From NCBI RefSeq assembly GCF_037975245.1, contig NC_092575.1, positions 10,076,001 through 10,136,000 of the forward strand: a DNA stretch of 60,000 nucleotides, written 5' to 3'. Under the pieces are notes generated by a model that had not been told where the DNA came from, did no database searches, and saw only the letters and a list, made by a program, of their open reading frames with translations. The number at the start of each line of letters is the position of its first letter. Position 1 is the first letter of the stretch. Of the stretch, positions 34,556 to 41,155 are shown one piece after another. The stretch comes from Apostichopus japonicus (Eukaryota > Echinodermata > Holothuroidea > Aspidochirotida > Stichopodidae). The position numbers were made by a program, and so were the translations under genes.

Positions 34556-36058
34556 TTACATGACTGGCAATAAATAGCAGCTCACTGATGACAAGCCTCA
34601 GTCGTCTCACTGGTTCACTCTTTTCAAATTCTTGAGCAAATCCATGCTTTACATTCGCTGTGAGTGAATTTTCTTTATCTCCCAGTTTTTGCCTAGAATT
34701 GCCAAAGAAATATTGATAATGTTACACAATGCAGCAAAACTACCACAATGAGAACCATGATCACTATAACCAGCAAAAACACACAAAGCATTTGGATATT
34801 CTGCAAGCTTTCTCTGCTGTTTCACTATTTATATACTGTATTGACATAATTAAAAGACACACTTCCCCAAATAGGATAAGTCAAACCCCACAGTCATTTT
34901 GGGGAAACTTCTGAATTTTAAAATGTTACTTTCAAAACAATTGTTTTTCTGGTTTCAGATTTTGTTTAAACTGACTAATTAATGTCAATTCTTGTTACGT
35001 CCAAGAACTCCCATCTCTATACAGGATCTCCCCAAAAAAAGGTTTAATACATTCTGCAGCAGTTTAAATCAACATGCCCTTTGCAAAATGAAGTGTCTCT
35101 CCCACATATAAGTGGTACAGAATGAGGTTGCATACCTATAGGTTAGGATAGGAGAATATCCTACTAAGGCAGAAGTTATTGCCGGTCATTTCCATAGCGT
35201 CTGAGATCTTTCAACATTACCCTAGATCATGCCTCACACAATCTTTGAAACATTGATATATGAGCAAAAAAGGACTCAAAATTGACCAACTGTAACATTA
35301 TCGCTACAATGCCTACTCCCCTCTCTTAAACTTTAGAGAAGTATTCCTGCTTTTTCTGGCTTGCTTAGGCCTAGTGGTTTTTGCATCTAGCATTTGTTTG
35401 CTTCTTTAGGAGTTCTGGTTTCATCAGGTGTAGGGTATGCTTTTTGTAGAAAATCACACTGATTCGCAATATTTACGCACAATCATACATTTTAACTGTT
35501 TGTGTGCACAAGTACTATGGGTTTTCACTATATAGCTGCGATTTAACCTTGGGTCACTCACTGATAACCCTGGATGTCGCACAGTATAGACAAAATTCCT
35601 GTTACAGCGACAATATTGAGAACTTTGTGATTACCATTCCCAACATTGCACTTTGCCTAGCCTATGAACGCAACGTTAGGCTACATACAGTTTGACAAAT
35701 GACATCAGTTTAGCGAAATACGCAAATACAGGAAAAGAAAGTAAGACTCAAGATTGCATGCAAACCTAAGTTGGAGTTCTTTTCTAGCATCTTGCTCTAG
35801 TGAGCTAAAGTCAACAGAGAGGAGGGCTACGATGGAGTTGACAATTTCTAATCCAGAAAGAACTTTTAGTATCTCTTTCCTCCCGCCGTTGTCTTCTATC
35901 CAAGGTTTACTGCAGTCTACAGGACAGCAAAGAGACATTCGAACGAGGCTTGCCAAAACAGGTCTCAGTTGTCGATCAGAAAGTTGACTTATTGCTACAA
36001 TATTCACAGACTGCATAGCCTCAAATACATGAGGCTTGATACTTTCTATTTCAACCAT
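10995..36058 (-). CDS. INTS2: Integrator complex subunit 2, complete, 22 coding exons, 1111 aa
   Basis: Joining 22 minus-strand exons gives 3336 bases: 1111 codons plus TAA, with every splice phase matching. Similarity to INTS2 runs end to end, for example ALEQDARKE, ERQDEDSLGGRRRTE, ISASFSEMLLLMAIHFHSNQ, LTEQEILSVF, LPKSLSVARLAVNFMSTLL and AFPPMYDD. Vertebrate INTS2 is about 1200 residues; the shortfall here is mainly in linkers and before the C-terminus. INTS2 is an alpha-helical backbone subunit of the nuclear Integrator complex, which cleaves snRNA precursors and attenuates Pol II transcription near promoters (family knowledge). The ATG at 36058 is the first in frame after a TAG two codons upstream, and the following HVFEAMQ segment aligns with the family. 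Introns are rich in repeats. No frameshift or missing exon is evident. Confidence 0.96.
11375..11555. repeat. ACC/ACT triplet repeat in INTS2 intron 21
   Basis: About 180 bases of imperfect ACC, ACT and CTA triplets. Plus-strand frames here read as Leu/Pro-rich low complexity, which is an artefact. The tract stops exactly at the exon 21 donor. Confidence 0.9.
11556..11723 (-). CDS. INTS2: INTS2 exon 21 (codons 1023-1078)
   Basis: Encodes VLSGVRWVEFYNATTPCLAN, then ICTAFPPMYDDSTSLLIQIG. Acceptor ATACAG, donor GTAAGTAGTAGTCG. The intron begins directly with a long GGT/AGT triplet tract, so several GTAGT words stand close to the donor. Confidence 0.94.
12429..12534 (-). CDS. INTS2: INTS2 exon 20 (codons 988-1022)
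   Basis: Encodes IFAIQLTSQLCLQFALPKSL and SVARLAVNFMSTLLS. Acceptor TTTTCAG, donor GTTGGT; leaves at phase 1. Confidence 0.95.
13489..13596 (-). CDS. INTS2: INTS2 exon 19 (codons 952-987)
   Basis: Encodes GYPSELLAVTVAGIPSMHIC and LDFIPELLGQPQLSKQ, nearly identical to the vertebrate block. Acceptor TTCTTAG, donor GTGGGT; 36 whole codons. Confidence 0.93.
14679..14799. repeat. Perfect 59-bp-arm inverted repeat (INTS2 intron 18)
   Basis: Bases 14679-14737 are the exact reverse complement of 14741-14799, with a 3-base spacer (GGC). The right arm continues into a Penelope-like element tail, while the left arm stops abruptly, so this looks like an inverted duplication of the element's end. Perfect identity over 59 bp implies recent formation or ongoing gene conversion. 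Confidence 0.95.
14741..14894 (+). mobile_element. Penelope-like element terminal fragment with hammerhead-like core
   Basis: The stretch CTCTGAAGAAGATCCTGCTA followed by GGATCGAAACGTCAGG resembles a motif common at ends of animal Penelope-like retroelements, some of which carry hammerhead ribozymes. Visible parts: CTGAAGA (14783-14789), a 5-bp stem GATCC/GGATC, GAAAC, then the cleavage-type triplet GTC with AGGC (14814-14817) pairing GCCT (14779-14782). An extra A sits before the stem. Family assignment is from memory of the motif, not from a search. Confidence 0.55.
15193..15303 (-). CDS. INTS2: INTS2 exon 18 (codons 915-951)
   Basis: Encodes VSDNDLNALREVRCQVCSVL and HQMFIADPGLAKLVHFQ, matching the family's LREVQC and LLHQMYIADPNIAKLVHFQ. 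Acceptor TTTTCAG, donor GTATGG; 37 whole codons. Confidence 0.93.
15657..15900 (-). CDS. INTS2: INTS2 exon 17 (codons 833-914)
   Basis: Encodes RCPPIMEVVLNILRAYLAAS, then REELKGALIAAQEAAATQIL and LEVCLPFEKEQ. Acceptor ACTGCAG, donor GTGAGT. The linker between the two conserved blocks (about residues 855-880) is family-specific in sequence. Confidence 0.95.
16375..16460 (-). mobile_element. tRNA-derived SINE head, degenerate
   Basis: The minus strand reads TAGCTCAATTGTTAGAGTA (16448-16430), a good match to a Pol III box A from tRNA. The expected box B about 35 bases on is too decayed to confirm. It lies in INTS2 intron 16. Confidence 0.4.
16568..16627 (-). pseudogene. Partial copy of INTS2 exon 16 3' end with donor site
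   Basis: About 58 bases match 18235-18293 with few differences. They cover roughly the last 25 bases of exon 16 and about 33 of its intron, and the decoy donor is still GTGAGA. It cannot encode a useful product alone. Confidence 0.85.
17079..18140 (+). mobile_element. Non-LTR retrotransposon fragment (ORF1-like with RRM-type region, PHD-like Cys/His)
   Basis: Coding remains start at ATG 17079 (MLRSGHNRRSSKPNPVREAK), shift frame near 17158, and carry a TAA at 17236. A 180-codon stretch, 17251-17799, then reads like a LINE ORF1 nucleic-acid-binding domain: NCQRIFGLPSQ, DIDRSHRIG, RNRRKLKGTGIVITEDL, VTTAWTKDGNIF. After its stop, 18001-18110 encodes CVLCKGGLQHNTDLIHCSQC and EEWYHIAC, with the Cys/His spacing of a PHD-like finger, as found in CR1/L2-group elements. 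No reverse transcriptase is present, so the copy is dead. Exact clade not assigned. The element splits a duplicate of INTS2 exon 16. Confidence 0.8.
18175..18207 (-). pseudogene. Partial copy of INTS2 exon 16 interior
   Basis: About 33 bases match the exon 16 interior at 18289-18320 (the DPLIILR codons) with three or four differences. Together with 16568-16627 it would rebuild the 3' half of the exon, interrupted by the LINE between them. Confidence 0.8.
18269..18385 (-). CDS. INTS2: INTS2 exon 16 (codons 794-832)
   Basis: Encodes RLKTMTVNALSHSKPLIKFK and DLIVDPLIILRCDLRVF, aligned with MTVNALQPSIKF and MIDPLIVLRCDQRVHR. Donor GTGAGG. Part of this exon and its donor are duplicated downstream and split by a LINE (see the entries at 16568 and 18175). 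Confidence 0.95.
18933..19134 (-). CDS. INTS2: INTS2 exon 15 (codons 727-793)
   Basis: Encodes AFQTVQSDSALVISLLEQLQ, MDYADVIVESLILLLES and VHIWKQLNIEMPR. Acceptor TTTACAG, donor GTATGG; leaves at phase 2. Confidence 0.94.
19470..19724 (-). CDS. INTS2: INTS2 exon 14 (codons 642-726)
   Basis: Phase 1 entry yields LIIHQKPEPYSTKVLSQLPI, then KYLFREAQ, LLRLLVTHYPHLCLVEDW. Acceptor TAAATAG, donor GTAAAG. The start was set by the acceptor and phase, about 40 bases upstream of the first internal Met. Confidence 0.93.
20226..20640 (+). mobile_element. LINE 3'-end remnant (reverse-transcriptase C-terminus), intron 13
   Basis: An 82-codon frame ends YNLRNRTITPKF, and after the TGA at 20472 the same frame continues TVHFVYRAAIFIQ. 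Both resemble the conserved C-terminal tail of non-LTR reverse-transcriptase ORFs. AT-rich sequence with AATAAA-like words follows. Assignment rests on short motifs. Confidence 0.5.
20686..20980 (-). CDS. INTS2: INTS2 exon 13 (codons 544-641)
   Basis: The longest exon. It encodes DWIYQQMLHCGTPLHPILPS, then the ALTEQEILSVFG motif, then SQLLMLYYLLLYEDCLLTNT. It ends at phase 1 before donor GTAAGT. Exonic GC is clearly above the AT-rich introns. Confidence 0.95.
22347..22481 (-). CDS. INTS2: INTS2 exon 12 (codons 499-543)
   Basis: Encodes VVAAHAVTVAVTSGLSASVS, then GFLPVHCVYHLLKSRAFSKH. Acceptor TGTGTAG, donor GTAAAT. The first 35 or so bases and the acceptor are repeated twice more in the upstream intron (22567-22735). 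Confidence 0.95.
22442..22735. repeat. Triplicated exon 12 acceptor region, about 115-bp period
   Basis: Three tandem units share GTAACAGCCACAGTAA, then CTACACAGAGAAAGAAA, then TATGGGGATATAGAAGATG. Unit 1 overlaps true exon 12; units 2 (from about 22567) and 3 (from about 22680) lie in intron 11. Each copy retains the acceptor TGTGTAG and some exonic sequence. Confidence 0.9.
22740..22830. repeat. Short 21-bp tandem repeat (AATAGCCTAACAGTGATACT)
   Basis: Three to four imperfect copies of a 21-base unit in INTS2 intron 11. Confidence 0.7.
23530..24030. repeat. Degenerate dispersed repeat with about 130-bp internal periodicity
   Basis: Three diverged units contain CATGTT..AGACTTTGACC, ACTTCAATAG and a CAAGCTGAATC-type word, followed by a CA-rich stretch and an ATTCC..GGAAT hairpin. 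It resembles a repeat family seen widely in marine invertebrates. Intron 11; no coding content. Confidence 0.6.
24114..24182 (-). CDS. INTS2: INTS2 exon 11 (codons 476-498)
   Basis: Encodes IAISTNSLAKIRLLFTQEVF and TEQ, matching SLSRMKTIFTQEIFTEQ in the family. Acceptor TCCATCAG, donor GTAAGA; 23 whole codons. Confidence 0.92.
24398..24753. repeat. About 37-bp minisatellite filling INTS2 intron 10
   Basis: Imperfect units of CCTAACATAGGTTAATTTGT followed by AACTTTCTATGG. The final unit runs into the exon 10 donor, so the first intronic bases are themselves repeat sequence. The right half degenerates to CCTAACATAACATTG. Confidence 0.85.
24754..24868 (-). CDS. INTS2: INTS2 exon 10 (codons 437-475)
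   Basis: Encodes RKSGISASFSEMLLLMAIHF and QVVLDLISTTIGMK. Acceptor TGTTACAG. Its donor, GTACAAATTATCC, is built from the unit of the minisatellite that fills the adjoining intron. Confidence 0.94.
25267..25530 (+). mobile_element. LINE 3' end (reverse-transcriptase C-terminus and tail), intron 9
   Basis: 58 codons read VKCKTVGDRNFYYAGPIIWN, then LKSKLKIHFF, ending at TAA (25441). This matches the GDRxFxxAGPxxWNxLP...FKSxLKxxLF tail typical of non-LTR reverse-transcriptase ORFs. The sequence then passes into a TTATTG-rich 3' tail. It is 5'-truncated, as usual for LINE insertions. Confidence 0.75.
25722..25963. repeat. 16-bp minisatellite, about 15 copies, intron 9
   Basis: Units of GCATATATTGTCATTA or ...TTT. 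Several units create ATTTGCAT, the POU octamer in reverse. One unit is truncated. Confidence 0.95.
26678..26743 (-). CDS. INTS2: INTS2 exon 9 (codons 415-436)
   Basis: A 66-base exon encoding NVDSQVVLEWIHWLVDEGPE, aligned with the family's EQLMVVWLSWMIKEEAYFE. Acceptor TTCCACAG, donor GTAAAA. It is too short for routine ORF lists; phase and homology fix it. Confidence 0.88.
26864..27213. mobile_element. 350-bp hAT-type MITE, intron 8
   Basis: Ends CTGGGTTGTCCAACCT and AGGTTGGACAACCCTG are inverted repeats (15 of 16 match). It is flanked by exact 8-bp direct repeats GTCTATAT (26856-26863 and 27214-27221), the hallmark of the hAT superfamily. No transposase is encoded. A poly(C) run lies near 27042-27054. 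Confidence 0.92.
27612..27737 (-). CDS. INTS2: INTS2 exon 8 (codons 373-414)
   Basis: Phase 2 entry gives KFRQEESHHLLRLLTSHPPP and the GIRFLNMSLCMLLACPSLV stretch, aligned with LLQLMTSRPPATPAGVRF in the family. The long open frame in this region is a different frame and is a shadow. Confidence 0.92.
28580..28705. repeat. 21-bp minisatellite, 6 copies, intron 7
   Basis: Units of GTTACATATATAACGGTCAA plus G. Because 21 is a multiple of three, frames stay open through it and give false repeated peptides (VTYITVK) on both strands. Each unit holds the palindrome TATATA. Confidence 0.95.
29076..29257 (-). CDS. INTS2: INTS2 exon 7 (codons 313-372)
   Basis: Encodes a linker and then EEDVVEGSAIMRLFCALKGM, which matches EEHVVKASALLRLYCALMGI. 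Acceptor TTTACAG; the last codon is split AA|G across donor GTAAGT. Confidence 0.94.
30000..30170 (-). CDS. INTS2: INTS2 exon 6 (codons 256-312)
   Basis: Encodes VEHCRLPSLAVALTLDYSH, then DVVSFISGLLLSNNTSVRSW. Acceptor TTCTTCAG, donor GTCAGT; 57 whole codons. Confidence 0.95.
31013..31210 (-). mobile_element. LINE reverse-transcriptase C-terminus, intron 5
   Basis: The minus strand reads TRGHCLKLRKSQSRISIRHD, then LFSSRVVNEWNG, stop TAG (31099), then PEKVVLASSVNGFKNTLDKH, ending at TGA (31015). This is the TRGHSLKL...FSxRVVxxWNxLPxxVV tail of non-LTR ORF2 proteins, with one inactivating stop. 5'-truncated copy. Confidence 0.85.
31277..31407 (-). CDS. INTS2: INTS2 exon 5 (codons 212-255)
   Basis: Encodes VCRYLIVNGERQDEDSLGG, then RRRTETLRMLVAMNPSQAL. 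The GERQDE-SLGGRRRT block is one of the most conserved INTS2 signatures. A LINE remnant ends only about 70 bases into the following intron. Confidence 0.95.
32004..32117 (-). CDS. INTS2: INTS2 exon 4 (codons 174-211)
   Basis: Encodes ELPSLLPMEKMASILLRVKY and LCRLVSNVSDSFTQ. Acceptor TTAACAG, donor GTAAGC; enters and leaves at phase 1. Confidence 0.94.
32353..32400. mobile_element. Probable hAT-like element end (single terminus), intron 3
   Basis: CAGGGGCGGACTGGCC resembles hAT-type termini found elsewhere in this window. No matching opposite end is seen, so it is a fragment. Confidence 0.35.
32604..32697 (-). CDS. INTS2: INTS2 exon 3 (codons 143-173)
   Basis: Encodes ESAVFTQRPCELFENEVFLDE and then VSDVLCIAQA, aligned with SELFESPVYLEEAADVLCIL in the family. 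Acceptor ATTTCAG, donor GTCAGT. Confidence 0.92.
33001..33687. repeat. About 230-bp tandem repeat, 3 copies, intron 2
   Basis: Units begin CATGCTGTGGCAAACAGGCT at 33001, 33233 and 33460 and are almost identical. Each carries ATCACATGTAACTATGGCAT and GTTTACAATTTCAGCTCTGG. The third is cut off near 33687. No coding potential recognised. Confidence 0.95.
34505..34554. repeat. (TA)n microsatellite at the INTS2 exon 2 donor
   Basis: About 25 TA units. In the transcript, the intron reads GTAAG followed directly by TA repeats. Confidence 0.98.
34560..34692 (-). CDS. INTS2: INTS2 exon 2 (codons 98-142)
   Basis: Encodes RQKLGDKENS to the RRLRLVISELLFIASH stretch, matching the family's RRLRLVLSELL. 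Acceptor TTCTAG, donor GTAAGTATATA. The (TA)n tract of intron 2 starts at the donor itself. Confidence 0.93.
35766..36058 (-). CDS. INTS2: INTS2 exon 1 (codons 1-97)
   Basis: Begins at the start codon and encodes the conserved N-terminus: FEAMQSVNIV, then LVRMSLCCPVD, then EIVNSIVALLSVDFSSLEQD. It ends in phase 2 before donor GTTTGC, a GT donor with a weak downstream consensus. Confidence 0.95.
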
Positions 36059-36250
36059 ATTCAGCTAATAAAATGAACAATTTGTCATAAAGTCTGCTCA
36101 TCCTTTGGACTTATGTGCTCCGAGTCCGAGACTGTCATTACAATTAATGATCACACTAACGTTTTTAAAGAAGTTAGCGAACTATATACAGCAGCCACTT
36201 CCATGGGAGCACCTTTATCTGAGGGCGTAAATCAATGACTGTCATTCAGA

Positions 36251-36272
36251 GCCGTATAACACTATATACGGC
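36251..36272. repeat. Palindrome GCCGTATA/TATACGGC upstream of INTS2
   Basis: Eight-base arms with a 6-base spacer, about 195 bases upstream of the INTS2 start codon. A closely related palindrome occurs at 38862. Confidence 0.8.
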
Positions 36273-38861
36273 CCTGCATTCCGCCAGAGCCGTAGAAAGT
36301 TCAAGTTCCTTTCCATTTCGATAATGGACCAGTGACTTTAAAAGCGACCGACAACTTCTGTGTAGGTGCATCACTGTGGGCGGAAGGGGGGGGGGGGGGG
36401 GCATCACATGTTATGGCCCTCCTCCATCATCATACAGGGAAATAGTTTAGTCGGGGATTTTTTTTCGAAACTTCCAAAAGTTTTTATTAACACAATCGTG
36501 CGTCTATAGTTAAGGCATAATTTAAAGTCTAAATATGCCACTGGGTGCACAATTTGATGTCTGTTTTCTTTTTGGGGCGCTCCCCCACATGTCCATAAAG
36601 ATTAATGCCCCTACCAGAATAAGTCGGACAAAATTGGAATTTCAAGGCCCCGGCTCCCACTGTCACTGTGGCGGAGTTGAATGCTTCGGCGCATCTTATT
36701 TACCTTGGGGGGGTATTAATATAGCACAATGCCGCATGCAAAGGAACAGCGATGGTACCAGTTTTCCTTTAAAAATCTTGAATAGCATATATCAGTCTAA
36801 CTCCAGAATTTTTATTAAACGGCATTTACGGTCAATCGATCTGGAAAGTTGACGAAAACAAGTTTGCAAAAATGTTTCTTTAATGAATTTATATTCCTGT
36901 GTATTTCTATAAAGGTCCCCTCATCAGTACCCTTATTTCTCATGCACATGGCACACGAATCCACCTGCAACCTGGCAACCATACTGCTTTCGTCTCCCAG
37001 GCGAGTGTATGCAGGGATCACTCTTCAAGGGTGGTGTAGATTGATTTTGACTAACTATAGCTTTTTTGAGAGCGAGAGTGTGTTTAGATATTCTTGTTCT
37101 CTCGCACCGAGTTAGAAGCACAAAAATACATGTCATAAAGAGGAATTAAATTTTCCTGAAAATGTTGTGCAAAGCCCATGCATGGTGGAGGTCCTGTGTA
37201 CTTCAATTAAAGTATTTTCAGATAATTCTCTCGTAGCGATTTTAAAGCACAAAATAAAACATTTCAGAGCCCGAGGAAATTAATATCACTGGAATGTGTG
37301 TCCAACCCTCAGTGGGAGGGGGGGGGGGGAGTCCAGGGGGAAAGTCCCTCGAAAACTTTTACATTTTGAGATAGGCCAATGTCATGTGTCCTATAGTAAT
37401 GATTTTAAAAAGAAAAAATGTGAAAAAATGTAATTACTATGAAATTATGAAAACTTGCGATGCGTTTTACCAGCCTCCCCACCCCCCTGTCCACTCTGGC
37501 GGACACCCATGGTCACATCGAATTAATACATACAATTGACATGATCTGCTAGCCGTTAGCTGCTAATAGACGATGTATTTATACGAAAGTTTTATCTTAA
37601 CAGTCAACTTTCCACAGACATGACATGCGTCATCGATCATGAATTCACACAAGGTGTGTCAATTCGTTTATACTAATATAATGGTGTCAATTATGAATTG
37701 GTAGCCACTGGTTACTACTTTTGTTCAAGAACATTAGATAGAATTCACTGAACCGTTGTCTGTTTTCAAAGAGAGGAATACGTACACTGTAAGTTTAAGC
37801 TAATTAACTTTTCTCACAAACGATGAAGGTGACAGGCAAGGTCAAAGACACATGTATGACCTTAATTGGATCTATTCTACTGTTCCATGGAAAGACTACT
37901 CCCTTTTTTCGTTTTCCATATAGTCTGTCGAAACAGAGTATTTCACAAAACAAAAAGCCAAACACCGAATCGTTATAAGCACAACACAAAAATATACTGT
38001 GTTTGACTAAGCATACAGAGTGTCGCTCTTTGCACGACCCCCTCTCTCTTCCACTCCCTTCAATTAACGTTCGCTTCCCTCCCCCTCCCACCCCTTCTAG
38101 TCCAAGAAATTCCCTGTAATGTTCTTAAAGTATATATATGGAAAAGGCAATTTCACACTTTTCAAATGACAGTAAACAAACATGATTGCATATGACGGTG
38201 ATGTCAATATAAAATGGACCACTGTAATATAATTATTCTAGTATATTATATAGACGATCGACGTTTATAGTGAGTAAATCGAGTATAGCATTGCATTATA
38301 GGCTACTTATTGTAGGGGGGGGGGGGGTTCACACTTCATCCCAGCAAAACTTCAAATTGTACTAATATCTTCTTTTGAATTATTATGTGATGTTCGAAAA
38401 TAGGAGATGGGGTGGGGAATGCTACTCTTGGATCCGCGCCTGGTTATGGGCATCCAACAAATCTCCAGTCCACTACAGACTTTGCTGACTTATTGTCTTA
38501 AGAAGAGGACTGATTGGCTTACATACGTTTTCTTTCTCACCGGTTTGCGGCATCCGCATCTAGTGCTTTTACGTCTGCCTTCATGTACTTTTTCTTTCTT
38601 TTATGGGGACTCGGAAAAGAAAAGCTACAGCACAGAGACTATAATTCATCCTCTGAATCAAGTTTAAGTTGAATTAAAAGTACAATAAAACACGTACCAC
38701 AGTGATAAAACTTGGGCACGAAAGCCAAACAGTCCAATCTCAACTCCAGTTCATTTACATCGAGTTGTCACCGTATGATAACGATGTCAACAGAGGTAAC
38801 ACGATACAATAGGTTTTACCTGTTTAACCTCCATGGTTGTACCCTGGTTGTACACAATCAG

Positions 38862-38885
38862 AGCCGTACATCTCTATATACGGCT
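38862..38885. repeat. Palindrome AGCCGTA/TACGGCT upstream of the PTB gene
   Basis: Seven-base arms with a 10-base spacer. It shares CAGAGCCGTA and CTATATACGGC with the copy at 36251 and is about 830 bases upstream of the PTB-protein start codon. Confidence 0.8.
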
Positions 38886-39711
38886 CCGGTATACATTAGA
38901 CTTATACATTTACATAGAGCGCCATCGTTCCAGACGTGTTTTTTTTTTAGTGTGTATATAATTATAAACACGTTTTGTGAATATGTTAGCTTTCCTCGTA
39001 GTCCTGAGATATTATAGCGAGTCAATAAAGAGCAAATAATACGATAACGTCGAGGAGGGAGTAGAAAAATAAATAAAGTCCACGAAGTACCTTCTTTAGG
39101 TCCAAAAAACATCCTTTCCACTTTTAATTTCAATTTTACACCTATCCGTTGAAAAGGAAAGTGCCACGGTTACGTCACGGTCCCTGCATTCTTACAATAA
39201 GGTGTATTACGTACTTAGTGTTATCAAAGCAACCACTGCCAGTGGCTCGTTTCATTATTAACAATAGACAGCTTTTCAATCATTATCCAGTTCGATTTTC
39301 AAAGCGTGTGGAGGTACTCATCGCTGCGTTTTGCTGGCAGAAGGTTGATAACGGTAGACGAAGCTTGTGGGAAAATTAAACACATGCTAATTTACCACAC
39401 GGATAAAAATACTACTTGAATTGACATTACGTGAAAACGTCTCCATGCGATGGGGAATAGATTGGGAGCAAATAGATGTTCACACTGTTGGTCGTTAATG
39501 AGCTGCTTGCGTTGTTAGACACTTGTGTACTGTTTGTATGCCAGACCTTTTACACTAGTTGCTGAGGATAGCGTGTATGTTAAACGTAATGAATCGTGGA
39601 TGAACTTGATCAAAATCTTGTGGAGGAAGCCAACAGAAGCTGTCACGTGATACTTGCGATATTTCTACTTTTGGGATACTTTCACCGGACCGTGTACATT
39701 TTATTTTGAAA

Positions 39712-40767
39712 ATGTCGATATTTAGACGACGTTCCCGTGGCTCTTTTCAGCCAATTTGCAGTGAACACAGACTTCCAGCTTATTACCTGGGAAAGCACCC
39801 CGCAAAGGGAAAGGTTGGTTTGACTGTTATTCAAGGTCCCGTAGCTGCTCTCTATAACCAATTTAGAGAAACGACTGCTAAACGTGTTTTACTCGAAGTA
39901 AAAAACGAAGGCCTCTGGGTCAAACATACGAGTGAAGCTGCAGGGGGTAAACTAGCTAGGAGACACACGGTTGGTAAAGGAAGTAACTTGGGAAATAGAT
40001 CCAACAGCTCTTTCACCATAGCAACAGAAGACATCTCATTTGGAGCAGTGGATTCCAATCAGAGGAAAGTTTTTGCTATAATTGTCCGCAAAACTGAGCC
40101 CGAGGATGATTTTCCATGGGAGTGCCATGCCTTCTTATGTAATACACATGCAGATGCCAAAGAGTTAACTCTCAATCTCGTCGCCTCCTTTCAAAAGCTG
40201 GCGCAATCTAAGGATGTAGGCGGGAATGCACCCTCCCCTAACACAATGCACGTCTTTACGGAGAGTTTGTCGCCGAAGAATCCGAGAGGGGACGCTGGTA
40301 CGAATAACGTTACAACGTTAAAAATCACCTTTAACGTTGAACAGATTGATACCAGTGAGCCGTCGGAATACAATCGCAACAGACACATATCCAAGATTTT
40401 ATCTCAAAAGGAAACGTCACCTTTTAAAGATAATTCGAAGCCGGGCGATGACAAACAGAACAGTGTCCGACTCTCTGGGTCATCTGACAAGGAAAATGAA
40501 GGCTCCGATTCGGACATTTTGGATGAACCCGCAGTCAAGCCCCGAACGTCCGTGGTCGCGGTCAACACTGGACTGACTCAGTTGACTCGAGTCCAGGAAG
40601 ACGGATCAGATGAGGATACACAAATGGCGATAGCAAATGAAGTGCCCGACCAGGCAGTAACTGATACCGCCCAAAAAACATCGTCACCGAAACCAACGAG
40701 AACAAAACCAAAACCAAGAAAGAAGAAAACAGTAAGGTTTACAGCAGAAATAAATTACATAGAATGA
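39712..40767 (+). CDS. Intronless PTB/PID-domain protein, 351 aa, with C-terminal RVxF-type motif
   Basis: ATG at 39712 (A at -3) is the first Met after an in-frame TGA at 39607. Residues 21-163 look like a phosphotyrosine-binding fold: AYYLG strand, helix GPVAALYNQF, strand VLLEVKNEGLWV, then ISFGAVDSNQRKVFAIIVRK, the conserved CHAF at 138-141, and a last helix ending at LVASFQKL. PTB domains bind NPxY-type peptides in receptor tails, so an adaptor role is likely. The rest is polar, acidic and probably disordered, with KEN at 260-262 and KKKTVRF at 337-343, a good fit to the PP1-docking RVxF consensus. The single exon and PTB position recall FAM43 and PID1 relatives, but I cannot name an orthologue. 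Codon use looks normal and nothing is broken. Confidence 0.88.
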   Translation: MSIFRRRSRGSFQPICSEHRLPAYYLGKHPAKGKVGLTVIQGPVAALYNQFRETTAKRVLLEVKNEGLWVKHTSEAAGGKLARRHTVGKGSNLGNRSNSSFTIATEDISFGAVDSNQRKVFAIIVRKTEPEDDFPWECHAFLCNTHADAKELTLNLVASFQKLAQSKDVGGNAPSPNTMHVFTESLSPKNPRGDAGTNNVTTLKITFNVEQIDTSEPSEYNRNRHISKILSQKETSPFKDNSKPGDDKQNSVRLSGSSDKENEGSDSDILDEPAVKPRTSVVAVNTGLTQLTRVQEDGSDEDTQMAIANEVPDQAVTDTAQKTSSPKPTRTKPKPRKKKTVRFTAEINYIE

Positions 40768-41149
40768 ACTTACAGGCCTATGTGATGACTGACTTGTCAA
40801 ATTCCATTTGTTTTCGGCATCCATTTTGTTTACGAATATAATGATACCAAGATGAACGGTTTCCAGCTTTCGGAATTTCGACGAATATAAACCAATGTTT
40901 ATTGATGGAGATATTTCCCTATATTCAGTCATATGCTAACTACATCCGTCTCACTGTAAGCCAAATACTAAGGATTTCATTGGTTATGATACTACATCTA
41001 ATTACAACAACGGTAAAAATGTATGAACGTTTCTGTCGAGTGGTTCCCACGGTGATAGAGGCCAAATTATGCTCCGACGTTGTGCATTTCAGAGTCAATG
41101 TACTTGTTATGTATGTTAATCTTTTTTATTTTAATTGTATGTGAATGCT

Positions 41150-41155
41150 ATTAAA
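41150..41155 (+). terminator. Candidate polyadenylation signal (ATTAAA) of the PTB gene
   Basis: The common variant hexamer ATTAAA lies 383 bases after the stop codon. It is tentative because the surrounding DNA is AT-rich. Confidence 0.25.

Larger units (their letters stand above)
36059..39711. other. Intergenic region between divergent INTS2 and PTB genes
   Basis: The two genes point away from each other, so both promoters should lie here. I see no TATA box I trust. Poly(G) tracts occur at 36386-36401, near 37318-37329 and at 38315-38327. Two related hairpins built on GCCGTA...TACGGC lie at 36251-36272 and 38862-38885. No coding sequence is supported. Confidence 0.6.
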
